From an uncultured bacterium (lineage in GTDB: Bacteria > Cyanobacteriota > Vampirovibrionia > Gastranaerophilales > Gastranaerophilaceae), in the NCBI GenBank assembly GCA_949294335.1, contig CASFGO010000026.1, positions 1-59,256 on the forward strand: DNA of 59,256 nucleotides. Reading direction: 5' to 3'. The notes under the pieces were generated by a model that was not told the DNA's origin, searched no databases, and worked only from the letters and a program-made list of their open reading frames with translations. The translations under genes were made by a program, and so were the position numbers. Of this stretch, positions 42,006 to 51,856 are shown piece after piece. Each line of letters begins with the position of its first letter. Positions within the stretch are counted from its first letter, which is position 1.

Positions 42006-42914
42006 ATGGATATTAGAGAAAAAATAATTGAATTAAAAAAATCAAAGAATGCTGTAATATTAGCTCATTGTTATCAAAATGTTGAAATAGATGAAATTGC
42101 TGATTTTGTTGGTGATTCTTTATATTTAAGTCAAAAAGCGTCAGAGTCTGATGCCGATATTATTGTATTTGCGGGAGTAACATTTATGGCTCAGACTGCA
42201 AAAATAATATCTCCAAACAAGAAGGTTATAATACCTAGTTTAGATTGCGGTTGTGCAATGGCTGATATGATAAATCTTCAGCAGCTAAGAGAATTTAAAG
42301 TTAAAAATCCTGATATCCCTGTTGTTTGTTATATTAATTCAACAGCAGAAGTTAAGTCAGAATGTGATATTTGTTGTACAAGTTCAAATGCGGTTAAAAT
42401 CGTTGATAGTTTAAAATCAGATAAAGTTTTATTTTTACCTGATCAATTTTTAGGTAAATGGGTGGAATCTCAATTAAATGGAGTTGAGGTAATAACTTAT
42501 AATGGCTGTTGTCCTATTCATAATCAAGTATCTGCAGGTGATTTAAAGTTAGCAAAAGCCAAATACCCAAATGCTAAAGTCTTAACTCATCCTGAGTGTA
42601 AAAATGAAGTTACTGAATTGTCAGATTATGTTGGCAGTACAACAGGAATAATGAAATATGTTGCAGATAACAAAGATTTAACCGAATTTGTTATTGTAAC
42701 AGAAAAAGGTGTTTTAGACAGACTAAGACGTGACTATCCTGATAAGAAGTTTTATTTAATAAGACAGGATATGATATGCTCAAGTATGAAAACAAACAGA
42801 TTTGAAGATATATATAATTCATTGTTAAATGAAACATACGAAATAACTTTGGACGAAGAAATTTCTAAAAAGGCATTAGGTTGTATAGAAAGAATGTTGC
42901 AAGTTTCAAAATAA
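42006..42914 (+). CDS. nadA: quinolinate synthase
   Basis: NadA condenses iminoaspartate with dihydroxyacetone phosphate to make quinolinate for NAD. I chose the ATG at 42006, giving 302 residues; the TTG at 41985 is less likely. The three [4Fe-4S] ligands lie in LDCGCAMADM (C81/C83), NGCCPIHNQVSAG and RQDMICSSMKTN. Other motifs: HCYQNVEIDEIADFVGDSLY, TTGIMKYV. The short leader without a ribosome binding site is odd. nadB and nadC are not adjacent. Confidence 0.95.
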   Translation: MDIREKIIELKKSKNAVILAHCYQNVEIDEIADFVGDSLYLSQKASESDADIIVFAGVTFMAQTAKIISPNKKVIIPSLDCGCAMADMINLQQLREFKVKNPDIPVVCYINSTAEVKSECDICCTSSNAVKIVDSLKSDKVLFLPDQFLGKWVESQLNGVEVITYNGCCPIHNQVSAGDLKLAKAKYPNAKVLTHPECKNEVTELSDYVGSTTGIMKYVADNKDLTEFVIVTEKGVLDRLRRDYPDKKFYLIRQDMICSSMKTNRFEDIYNSLLNETYEITLDEEISKKALGCIERMLQVSK

Positions 42915-42926
42915 GTAGGAGTTTTG

Positions 42927-43667
42927 ATGGAAAAAACTGATTTTATTTATGGTAAAAATTCAGTAATAGAAGCATTAACTTCAGGTAAAAGAGAGATAAA
43001 TAAAATATTAATCTCCAGGAATTTGCATACAGATTCTAAAATAGAAAAAATAAAAGAGCTTGCGCAATCAAAGGGTATAATATTTCAATTTGTTGGCAAA
43101 GAAAAGTTTGTAGATTATCAGGAATATAATCATCAAGGAGTTATAGCTCAAATATCTCCAATAACATATACTGATATAGATGATTTTATAGAAACACATA
43201 AAGAAAATAGTTCGTTAGTTGTTTTAGATGGTGTTGAAGATGTTCACAATATTGGAGCAATAATAAGAACTTGTGTATGTGCAGGAATTGATGGAATAAT
43301 TATTCCATCAAGAAGAAATTCTCCTATTACATCTGTGGTAGAAAAAACATCTGCGGGTGCTGTAAATCATATTCCAATAATAAAAGTAAATAGTCTATCG
43401 TCTACTATCCAAAAGTTAAAAAATAACAACTGGTGGGTAATAGCAACAGATGCAAGTTCAAAGGATACTTGTTATGACATAAATTATTGTGATATGAATT
43501 TCGCATTAATTATGGGTGCAGAACATGCAGGTGTGTCAAAATCTTTATTAAAAATGTCGGATTTTCAGGTTAAAATTCCAATGTTAAAAGATTTTAATTC
43601 CTTGAATGTTTCAGCTGCAACAGCTATTATAGTATTTGAAGCTGTAAGGCAACGATTGAAAAAATAG
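42927..43667 (+). CDS. rlmB: 23S rRNA (guanosine2251-2'-O)-methyltransferase-type SpoU protein
   Basis: A 246-residue SPOUT-class RNA 2'-O-ribose methyltransferase. The ATG at 42927 has AGGAG 5 bases before it. The N-terminal L30e-like substrate-binding domain begins [20 protein letters not shown]; the knotted domain has [20 protein letters not shown] (motif 1), [14 protein letters not shown] (motif 2) and [19 protein letters not shown] (motif 3). The 12-base gap to nadA and 14-base gap to the sigma gene suggest an operon. Confidence 0.92.
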   Translation: MEKTDFIYGKNSVIEALTSGKREINKILISRNLHTDSKIEKIKELAQSKGIIFQFVGKEKFVDYQEYNHQGVIAQISPITYTDIDDFIETHKENSSLVVLDGVEDVHNIGAIIRTCVCAGIDGIIIPSRRNSPITSVVEKTSAGAVNHIPIIKVNSLSSTIQKLKNNNWWVIATDASSKDTCYDINYCDMNFALIMGAEHAGVSKSLLKMSDFQVKIPMLKDFNSLNVSAATAIIVFEAVRQRLKK

Positions 43668-43681
43668 AAGAGGTTGTTATA

Positions 43682-44671
43682 ATGAGCGATGATATGGATA
43701 AAATAAATTTAAATTTTGAAGAAATATCAGATGAAGGTGTAGATTTTGATAAATTAGATGAAGATTCTGATTCTGTATTTATTGAAGAACCTAAAACTTC
43801 AGAGAATTTATCTGTTGTAAATTCTGATGATTCAGTAAAAATTTACTTGCAACAAATAGGTAAAATACCTCTTTTATCCACAGAAGAAGAACATGAAATC
43901 GCAAGAAAAATTAAAGAGAATAATTGTGATTTATCAAGAAAAATTTTAATAAATGCTAATTTACGTTTAGTAGTAAGTATTGCTAAAAAATATATAGGTC
44001 GAGGCTTATCATTCTTGGATTTAATTCAAGAAGGTAATATGGGATTAATTCGTGCGACTGAAAAATTTGATTATACAAAAGGTTATAAATTCTCTACATA
44101 TGCAACTTGGTGGATACAACAATCTATTACACGTGCAATTGCAGATAAGGCAAGAATTATTCGTTTACCAATCCATTTAATAGATTCTTTAACAAAGATT
44201 AAAAAGGAAACAATAGATTTAACTACAAAATTAGGAAGAGTTCCAACAAAACAAGAAGTTGCAGATAGTTTGGGAATGAGTTTAAAGAAAATAAATTCTA
44301 TTATTAAGTCTGCGCAATCTACAATTAGTATCGATACACCAACTAATCAAAAAGATGATGCAAATAAGATTATTGATTATATTGTAGATGAGTCTACAAT
44401 GTCACCAGATAATAGAGTTTCTGATGAGAATTTATTAGAAGATACAAGACATATATTGGACCAATTAAGCCAAAAAGAAAGAGATATTTTGATTCTAAGA
44501 TATGGCTTAGATAGTGACGGAAATAAAAAGACTTTAGAAGAAATTGGTTCTATCTATAATGTTTCAAGAGAGCGTATAAGACAAATTGAAAATAGAGCTA
44601 TTTCTAAGTTGAAAAAGCTTTGTCGCAATAAAGATATTTCTGCTAATTTGAAGAATTATATTAAGTCTTAA
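43682..44671 (+). CDS. RNA polymerase sigma-70 family factor (group 1/2)
   Basis: A 329-residue sigma factor with an acidic N-terminus, region 1.2 ([20 protein letters not shown]), region 2 ([40 protein letters not shown]), region 3 ([20 protein letters not shown]) and region 4.2 ([20 protein letters not shown]). It lacks a long region 1.1/non-conserved insert, so it may be the housekeeping sigma of a reduced type or a group 2 factor, of which cyanobacteria have several. It is the last gene of the nadA-rlmB run. Confidence 0.93.
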   Translation: MSDDMDKINLNFEEISDEGVDFDKLDEDSDSVFIEEPKTSENLSVVNSDDSVKIYLQQIGKIPLLSTEEEHEIARKIKENNCDLSRKILINANLRLVVSIAKKYIGRGLSFLDLIQEGNMGLIRATEKFDYTKGYKFSTYATWWIQQSITRAIADKARIIRLPIHLIDSLTKIKKETIDLTTKLGRVPTKQEVADSLGMSLKKINSIIKSAQSTISIDTPTNQKDDANKIIDYIVDESTMSPDNRVSDENLLEDTRHILDQLSQKERDILILRYGLDSDGNKKTLEEIGSIYNVSRERIRQIENRAISKLKKLCRNKDISANLKNYIKS

Positions 44672-44690
44672 ATATAATTATATATAATGA

Positions 44691-46448
44691 TTATGATAAG
44701 CGTCTAATCATTTCTTGTGCTTCTTCATGTTCAGGAAATATGTCTGTTAGTTTATATAATTTTTCTAATGCTTTATCATTATCACCTAATTTTTCATAGC
44801 ATTGGGCAGAATTTAGCAAAAGTGAAATATTATTTTCATTCTTTTTGAGCAGATTTTCAAAAATATTTACTGCATTTTGATATTCTTCTAGTCCAAAATA
44901 AGTTAATGCTAATAAGTTTTGTGATTCAATATCTGGGTTTTGTTCAATAGAATGAATAATATATCTTTTGGCTTCTTCAAATTCTTTTAACGCAAAATAA
45001 ATTCTACCTGCCATAAATTGAATATATTCATGATTAGGTTCTTGTTTAATTGCAGAATCAATAAGCTCTTTTGCTTTATCAAGTTCATTAAGCTCGATTT
45101 TATTCATAGCTCTAAGAGTTTTGGCAATTACATCATCGCTTATTTGTAGAGCTTTTTCATAATATTCATCCGCTTCTTTATATTTAGTTATAGAATATAA
45201 ATAATTAGCATATTCAAAAATAATTTCGTAGCAATCAGGTGCCAATTTTAGCGCTGTTTTAAATTCATCTTCTGCATAATCAAATAATCTTTTATTAAGA
45301 TAAATTACTCCTAAATCTTTATGAGCAAGAGCATTATCTGGATTTATACCAATAACTTTTTTGAATATTCTTTCAGCTGTATCTGTATCATAAAGTTGTG
45401 ATGAAATAATTGCGTATTGATATAAAGAATTTGCAGAAGGGGAGTTTTTAAGGATTATACTGTCGTATAAATCTTTTGCACTTCTTAAATCCTTAGTTTC
45501 CATATATAATCCTGCAAGCTTTTGTGCCATATTAACAGATTTAGGATTTCTAGTTAGTAATTGTTTAAGAATATTAATTGCATTTTGAAAATCTCTAACT
45601 TGTTCATAGCAAACTGCTAAATTGTATAAGTAAGAATCTTTCTCAGGGTGAGCAATAACTAAAGCTTTGTAGTGTTCAATTGCTTTTATGTAATTTCCGC
45701 CTTTAAATTCTGATAATGTTAATCCCACAAGCGATTTTTCATCATTAGTTAGCGCATATGCTTTTTCAAAATATGTGCAAGCTTCTGAATGATTGTTTTG
45801 GATTTGATAAACTGATGCAAGGTTAAATAAAGCATCTGCATTTTCAGGATTTAATTCAATAGCTTTATTGTACATTTCAATAGCTTTAACTTGATCATTT
45901 AACAATAGATATGCTGTCCCTAAGTTTCCATATATTTGGGAATGATTAGGATTAAGTTTAAGTGCATTTTCAAGATATTCAATACTTTCTTGATATTTTT
46001 TCTTTGCAACAAAAGCAGTACCTATAAGATAATCATAAGTATAATCTTCTGCATCTATTATTTTAGCTTTTTGGGCTAATTCAATAGCTTTATCTTCCAT
46101 ATGAAGCTGCATATAAATAACACAAAGACTTTTATAAGCTTCTAGGTAATTTTCTCTTAGTTCTATAACTTTTTCATATGCGTTTTTTGCATTTTCAATG
46201 TTATTAAGTTTGTCATAGCAGTTGCCTAAATAAAACCAAGAAGTTGCATCATTATTTTCTTGAGATAATACATATTCAAAATTATTTTTTGCTTCTTCGT
46301 AGCAGGCAAGATTTACATTTACTAAACCAAGAAGCTTCATAGATTCAATATTTTCGCCGTTTTCAGCCATGATTTGTAATAGCTTATGTTTCGCTTTGGC
46401 AAATTCATTTTCAGTAACTAAATTTTGTACTTCATCTAACATTTCCAT
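44691..46448 (-). CDS. large tetratricopeptide repeat protein
   Basis: A 585-residue protein made of about 16 TPR units, each with the W-LG-YA-F-P-like pattern (AKNNFEYVLSQENNDATSWF, YLGNCYDKLNNIENAKNAYE; LNPNHSQIYGNLGTAYLLLN). The ATG at 46448 starts MEMLDEVQNLVTENEF. No signal peptide, so it is probably a cytoplasmic scaffold. It is divergent from the giant gene at 46572, with which it may share regulation. TPR content with the neighbouring TPR-glycosyltransferases suggests a common glycosylation or assembly role. Confidence 0.88.
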   Translation of the reverse strand: MEMLDEVQNLVTENEFAKAKHKLLQIMAENGENIESMKLLGLVNVNLACYEEAKNNFEYVLSQENNDATSWFYLGNCYDKLNNIENAKNAYEKVIELRENYLEAYKSLCVIYMQLHMEDKAIELAQKAKIIDAEDYTYDYLIGTAFVAKKKYQESIEYLENALKLNPNHSQIYGNLGTAYLLLNDQVKAIEMYNKAIELNPENADALFNLASVYQIQNNHSEACTYFEKAYALTNDEKSLVGLTLSEFKGGNYIKAIEHYKALVIAHPEKDSYLYNLAVCYEQVRDFQNAINILKQLLTRNPKSVNMAQKLAGLYMETKDLRSAKDLYDSIILKNSPSANSLYQYAIISSQLYDTDTAERIFKKVIGINPDNALAHKDLGVIYLNKRLFDYAEDEFKTALKLAPDCYEIIFEYANYLYSITKYKEADEYYEKALQISDDVIAKTLRAMNKIELNELDKAKELIDSAIKQEPNHEYIQFMAGRIYFALKEFEEAKRYIIHSIEQNPDIESQNLLALTYFGLEEYQNAVNIFENLLKKNENNISLLLNSAQCYEKLGDNDKALEKLYKLTDIFPEHEEAQEMIRRLS

Positions 46449-46571
46449 AAATTCATTATAGTATAAAATATTAAATTTTGTAAAAAATATATTATTTTTT
46501 ATAAAGATTGCTAAAAATTTTCCGTAAAGCAAATTATTGAAGTGTATTGGTAAAGAAAAAGGATTTATTTT

Positions 46572-49500
46572 ATGAGTGGCGAATTAAATATTCATCAAAA
46601 ATCTCAAATTGCAAGACAATTAGCTTATGAAGAATTAAAGGCACAACCAAAGTATCAATTTTTACCAATACCTAATAGTGTGCTAAATGAAAAAATGAAG
46701 GAATACATGAAACTTTCAGATGAAGAAATTCAGAAAAAGTTTAATGAGTTTTGGAATCCAGATAATAAACAAAAAGGTTTATGGGGTTCAATGGGATTGA
46801 ATATTCCAGGAGTAAATGAAGAATCTAAGTTACCTGTGTATAAAAAGCCAACAACAAAAATGAATGCTCAAATGCAAAAAGATGCAGATACTAGGTCAAA
46901 TGCTATTACAATACTATTAGACAATGCAAAAATGGCAAAAACAATGGTAGAAAACTATCATAATAATATAGGTTATATTTCTTCTGATGCATTTGTTCAA
47001 GGGATGAATGTAATTGGGGATAAAATTTGGGATGGTATAACTGGACGAAATGATTTTGCAACAGTATTTGAGCAAGAAGATGCTTTAGATAATGAAATAA
47101 AGCAACTTCAATCCTTAGAATCAAAGTCTAAATCTTCAAAGATTTTTGAAAAAGAATTTAAAAAATTATATGGTATAGATTTTAATTATCAAGCATTTGA
47201 GAAATTAAATACCGCGAATGATAAATTAAATAAAGCAAATAGTTATGAAGCTTTGAGCAAATACTTAGATGAAGGTATAAAACAATTAGAAAAAATTGAT
47301 ACAAATAGTTTTGATTTAGATGCTTATTTAGCACCTTTATTTGGAAATCATCCTATACAAACAAGAAATTATATTAACCAATTGAAAAGTACTTGTAAAG
47401 ATGAGAATGAATTAAAAGTAAAAGTTTATGCAGTATTGGCAGAATCTAAAAAAAATATTGATAAAGATTATCAAGAATTAATGAAAGGAACAACAAAAGC
47501 GCAATTAGAAAATGATTATAAGTCAGCATATAAAGGTGCGATGGGCGATTATAAATCAGATGATATAATTGCTGATTATATAAAAGCTTCAAAAACAAAT
47601 GCAATGATTTCAGAAGCAGGACTTTTACTTGTTGGTTCATATTTAGCAGCAGGTTCAAAACTTGTTGCAGGAATGGGTTCTCGTGTGATGGCACAATATG
47701 GCCCTAAATTAGGTGGTCATATCATGAAAGCTGGTATGACAGCTACAATGGCATCAATGCCTGCAGCAGAGACAATCGTTTCAGGTTTAACAAGTAAAGA
47801 TGGAATGACTCTTCAAAAAGGAGAAGAAGCTTTTGAGCAATTAAAGAATGGTTTAATGTATGGAAGCTTTGGGGCTTATGTGTCTGGACCATTAGGTAAT
47901 ATGGTTCAAAATGTGTTATCTAAAAATCCGCAGGTATTTACATCAATTATATCTTCAACAATGTCTAGTAAAGTTGTTGGAGCGACAGTAGAAACAACAG
48001 CAGATATAATATTTGATAGATTAACTAGTGATGTATCAATTAAAGAATCATTAGCTCAAAATGGTTTGATTAATTATGCAATGATGTTTTCTGGAAGTAA
48101 TGCAAATCAATTAAAACAATCTATGTCTGATATATATGTAGAAAAATTAAAAGATGGTACTTATAATATATCAGATGTAGATGGTAACTTTATTGGCAAG
48201 GCAAAGGATGATAATGAATTAAGTGTTGCGATACTAGGTATAGGTAAAAATATCTATGATAAAGTTAAGACAAAAGCAAAAGATGTTATCGTAAATCATA
48301 CAGAAGTTGGTAGAAAATTAAAAGAAGGTGTAGATAGAGCAAGATATTCTGCATCAAATAGCTTTAGAACAACAGGCCAATCAAATTTTGAAAAAATTAA
48401 ATCAGATGTTAGTGATAAACTAAAGAATAATTTTTCTGAAGTTACAGAATCATTAGTTCAGGATTCTGAATTTATGCGTTTGTTTAATAGTTTTATGCAG
48501 AAAAATACTGCTAATAAACCAGAGCTTAAAGAAATGTTTTTGCATTATGACTTATCAGGAATGAATGATGCAAAACTTATAAAATCTTTAATTGAAACAT
48601 CTGGTGTTGGTATTACCAAAATAGCTCAAATTATATCAAAAGATAAATCTATAATGGCAAAATTTGAAGCTTCTTTACCTCCTGAAGAATTTAAAAGTTT
48701 AGAAGATGCATTGATTAATTGTCAAAGCAAATGTGATTTTTCAAGAACTATAGAAGAAGCTCAAATAGAATTAGATAAAGCTTTTCCTATAAACGGGAGA
48801 AATACCAAAGCTGTTTCTGTTCCGGGCGCTCCAAGAGGTGAATATACTATTACATCAGAAATAAGTGCAGGTAGTGTTGGTGCTACTTATTGGGCATTAG
48901 ATAGTGAAGGTAATAAAGTTGTTGTAAAAATGTTGAAAGATGGTGTAGACATGGAACAACTCGGTATGGAAGAAAAATTGTTTAAAAAATTAATGAGCAC
49001 AATTGCTTCTACACCTGAAGATGCTCATAGATATTCTGTAATGATACATAACCAATACAAAGATTGGTATCAAGAATTAGATTTTAAACAAGAAGCAATA
49101 TATAATAAAAAATTAGCTGAAGGAGCAAAACGTTACACTGTTGCTAATGTAACAAAAGTATCAAAAGATGGAACAAGCTTGATAATGGATTGTGCAAAAG
49201 GTGTACAGATGAATAAGCTTGTAAAAATGTTAGAATTTTATAAGCAAAATCCAGATGAATATGCTAAAACTTATAAAGAAGAAATTGAAAGCAATCCTTG
49301 GGTTGCAAATCCTCAAATGATTTTAGAAGAATTGCCAACAACATTATTAAAGACTTTTGATGAACAAATGTTATTTATGAAAAAAGGAGGAGAAACAGTA
49401 ATGCATGGTGATCCTCACATGGGTAATATATTTGTTTATCAGGATAAAGATAATAAATTAAAAATAGAATTTATTGATACAGGAAACTGCGTAACAAGAA

Positions 49501-50213
49501 ATTCAGATCAAATAAAAGGAGATATTGCATTTTTCTCTAACTATTTAGTTGGAAATTCAGAAGGTGTTGCTAAATACTTTATGGATAAAGCTGGAGTAGA
49601 TTCAAATGCAGATCCTGAGTTATTACAAAATTTATCTAATAATATAGATGAAAGAATATTCAAAAAAGGTGAAAATATTACTCAATTTGCAAATGTACAA
49701 AAAGAATTAAATACAATATTGGAAGAGCATGGATTGGAAATTGGTGCAGATGAATCAAATGCACTAAAAGCTCAGTTCCAATTTATATCAAATGTTTCTA
49801 CATTGAATGCTTTGTCAGGTAAACCTCTTGATATTGGAGCATTATTTGCAGATATCCCAGGAGCATTAACAAGTATGGTTAGAAATGGTGTAAATCCAAT
49901 TTCTTCAGTTTGGGGAGCTGTAAAATATACTTATAATAATACTATTGATGCAATTAGTAATGCTTTACAATTCAAGATAAAGAAACCACAAGAACCAGAA
50001 GTTAAGTCTACAGATTTAGTAGAAGTACAAGTTTCAGATAATAAAACATTAAAATTTACAAGAAAGGTATTATCTGATGTAAAAGATTATATTAAAAATA
50101 GAAATAGTATGACTGATGAGGAAAAATTCAATATGATAAATCAAATTGCACAAGAAGCACAGGTTGTTAGATCACAAATAGAACAATTGATAAATCATTT
50201 GACAACTAAGTAG
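46572..50213 (+). CDS. 1213-residue protein with C-terminal UbiB/ABC1-like atypical kinase domain
   Basis: Residues 1-650 are unlike anything I recognise: helical and lysine/asparagine-rich, with a hydrophobic central stretch (AGLLLVGSYLAAGSKLVAGM ... MKAGMTATMASMPAAETIVS, about residues 350-410) that could insert in membranes. From about 675 it follows UbiB/ABC1 kinases: GVGITKIAQIISKD (K683-I-A-Q686, in place of KxGQ), SAGSVGATYWALDSEGNKVV (A-rich nucleotide loop and VAIK-like lysine), MHGDPHMGNIFV (H945, catalytic loop) and EFIDTGN (DFG-like). UbiB proteins are ~550 residues and act on quinone or lipid metabolism. The long extension and soluble N-terminus are unusual. It lies between TPR genes on the plus-strand cluster. 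Confidence 0.75.
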   Translation: MSGELNIHQKSQIARQLAYEELKAQPKYQFLPIPNSVLNEKMKEYMKLSDEEIQKKFNEFWNPDNKQKGLWGSMGLNIPGVNEESKLPVYKKPTTKMNAQMQKDADTRSNAITILLDNAKMAKTMVENYHNNIGYISSDAFVQGMNVIGDKIWDGITGRNDFATVFEQEDALDNEIKQLQSLESKSKSSKIFEKEFKKLYGIDFNYQAFEKLNTANDKLNKANSYEALSKYLDEGIKQLEKIDTNSFDLDAYLAPLFGNHPIQTRNYINQLKSTCKDENELKVKVYAVLAESKKNIDKDYQELMKGTTKAQLENDYKSAYKGAMGDYKSDDIIADYIKASKTNAMISEAGLLLVGSYLAAGSKLVAGMGSRVMAQYGPKLGGHIMKAGMTATMASMPAAETIVSGLTSKDGMTLQKGEEAFEQLKNGLMYGSFGAYVSGPLGNMVQNVLSKNPQVFTSIISSTMSSKVVGATVETTADIIFDRLTSDVSIKESLAQNGLINYAMMFSGSNANQLKQSMSDIYVEKLKDGTYNISDVDGNFIGKAKDDNELSVAILGIGKNIYDKVKTKAKDVIVNHTEVGRKLKEGVDRARYSASNSFRTTGQSNFEKIKSDVSDKLKNNFSEVTESLVQDSEFMRLFNSFMQKNTANKPELKEMFLHYDLSGMNDAKLIKSLIETSGVGITKIAQIISKDKSIMAKFEASLPPEEFKSLEDALINCQSKCDFSRTIEEAQIELDKAFPINGRNTKAVSVPGAPRGEYTITSEISAGSVGATYWALDSEGNKVVVKMLKDGVDMEQLGMEEKLFKKLMSTIASTPEDAHRYSVMIHNQYKDWYQELDFKQEAIYNKKLAEGAKRYTVANVTKVSKDGTSLIMDCAKGVQMNKLVKMLEFYKQNPDEYAKTYKEEIESNPWVANPQMILEELPTTLLKTFDEQMLFMKKGGETVMHGDPHMGNIFVYQDKDNKLKIEFIDTGNCVTRNSDQIKGDIAFFSNYLVGNSEGVAKYFMDKAGVDSNADPELLQNLSNNIDERIFKKGENITQFANVQKELNTILEEHGLEIGADESNALKAQFQFISNVSTLNALSGKPLDIGALFADIPGALTSMVRNGVNPISSVWGAVKYTYNNTIDAISNALQFKIKKPQEPEVKSTDLVEVQVSDNKTLKFTRKVLSDVKDYIKNRNSMTDEEKFNMINQIAQEAQVVRSQIEQLINHLTTK

Positions 50214-50232
50214 AAAATGTTATCATTCATTT

Positions 50233-51843
50233 ATGGATGTAGTTTCTCAAATAAATAAAGCAGTTGAATTTGTTAAGAATGAAGATTACAAATCTGCTGA
50301 AGAAATATATTTAAAAGTATTGGAATCAAGTCCTAACAATCATATAGTATTAAGTTTTTTAGGCTTTCTCTATATAACAACTAAAGACTACAGTAAAGCT
50401 GAAAACTTTTTTGAGAAGGCTTATGGCTTATCTCAAGATAATACTATAATATCAGGTCTTGCTTTGAGTAAATTTTTACTCCAAAAATTTGAAGATTGTA
50501 TTCCTTTCTATGTTAATTTAATAAAAAATGATGACAAATGTGATTATTATGAAAAAATTACATTAGCTCTTTGTTCGATAATAAGTACAGGGAAAAAAGA
50601 ATATTTAAAAATGGCATATGATTATTCTTATGCAGGTATTAATAAATTTCCTATGAATAAAGAGTTATTATTAAATTATTCTATTACTTGTATTTATACA
50701 GGTCGTTTTAAAGATGCAGAAAAATATTGTCTTGATGTATTAAGACTGGATCCTAAGTTTGCAAGGGCTTGGAATCATTTAGGTATTATTCAAGAGAGTT
50801 TATATGTAGATGAAGAAAAAGCTCAAGAATGTTATAAAAAAGCTATAAAATATAATGAAACTCCGTCTTATAATTATGATTTGGGTATAAGTTATTCAAA
50901 ATCAGGGAAATATTCTTTAGCAACAAAATATTTAAAAAAAGCTTATCAAAAATTACCTGATTTAGATATTGTTTTGTTAGGGTTAGCTTTCAATTATTTC
51001 AGGCAAAGAAAATTTAAAGAAGGTTATAAATATTATATTCAACACAAAGGTCTTGGAGATGTTAGAAAATTAAAGAATTTGTGGGATGGGAAAAAACATA
51101 AAAAATCAACATTATTTGTATATCCAGATTTATGTTATGGGGATCATTTAATGTTTATCAGATATATCCCTTATTTAAAAGATAAATTTAAAAATATAAA
51201 AGTTTTAGCATTTCCTCAATTGATAGATTTATTTAAAAATAGTTTTGCAGGAATTGAATTTGTTGATTATTTTCCAGAGTATGATTATTCTGTTGTTTTA
51301 TCAAAACTGCCATATTATTTAAAAATGGATTTTAATAGTATACCAAATAGTGAAGGTTATTTGAAAGTTGATAAAGAACAAAAAATAAATAAAAAATTAA
51401 AAATAGGGCTTTGTTGGGAAGCAGGCAATGCTGATATTAGAACAACAATTCATAGAACAATAAATATAAATGAGTTTTCAAATTTATTGAATCTAGATTA
51501 TGATTTTTATTCTTTTCAGGTAAATCCATCAAGTAATGATTACCAAAATTATAATTTAATTGATTTAGGTCCTAATTTCGATACTTTTTATGATACAGCC
51601 AAAGCTTTAAAAGATATGGACTTATTAATATCTGTTGATACCTCTGTAGCAAATTTAGCAGGTGCTATGGGGATAAAAACATTTATGCTATTGCCATATT
51701 ATTCTGATTGGCGTTGGTTTGATAATGTAGAAAAAACAGAATGGTATGATAGCGTTAGAATCTTTAAACAATCAGAAAAAAATTCTTGGCAGAAGGAAAT
51801 TTCAGATATAATATTTGAATTGACGAAACTTTCACAAAAATGA
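50233..51843 (+). CDS. TPR protein with C-terminal GT9-like glycosyltransferase domain, copy 1
   Basis: A 536-residue cytoplasmic protein: N-terminal TPRs (about residues 1-260; EDYKSAEEIYLKVLESSPNN, IVLSFLGFLYITTKDYSKAE) and a C-terminal heptosyltransferase-like (GT9-type) fold: KIGLCWEAGNADIRTTIHRT, DLLISVDTSVANLAGAMGIK and YSDWRWFDNVEKTEWYDSVR. The dense TPR part may bind the acceptor protein or a partner. It begins 20 bases after the giant UbiB-like gene and 14 bases before copy 2. Likely role in protein or surface glycosylation; the sugar is unknown. Confidence 0.82.
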   Translation: MDVVSQINKAVEFVKNEDYKSAEEIYLKVLESSPNNHIVLSFLGFLYITTKDYSKAENFFEKAYGLSQDNTIISGLALSKFLLQKFEDCIPFYVNLIKNDDKCDYYEKITLALCSIISTGKKEYLKMAYDYSYAGINKFPMNKELLLNYSITCIYTGRFKDAEKYCLDVLRLDPKFARAWNHLGIIQESLYVDEEKAQECYKKAIKYNETPSYNYDLGISYSKSGKYSLATKYLKKAYQKLPDLDIVLLGLAFNYFRQRKFKEGYKYYIQHKGLGDVRKLKNLWDGKKHKKSTLFVYPDLCYGDHLMFIRYIPYLKDKFKNIKVLAFPQLIDLFKNSFAGIEFVDYFPEYDYSVVLSKLPYYLKMDFNSIPNSEGYLKVDKEQKINKKLKIGLCWEAGNADIRTTIHRTININEFSNLLNLDYDFYSFQVNPSSNDYQNYNLIDLGPNFDTFYDTAKALKDMDLLISVDTSVANLAGAMGIKTFMLLPYYSDWRWFDNVEKTEWYDSVRIFKQSEKNSWQKEISDIIFELTKLSQK

Positions 51844-51856
51844 TAAAATAAAACTT

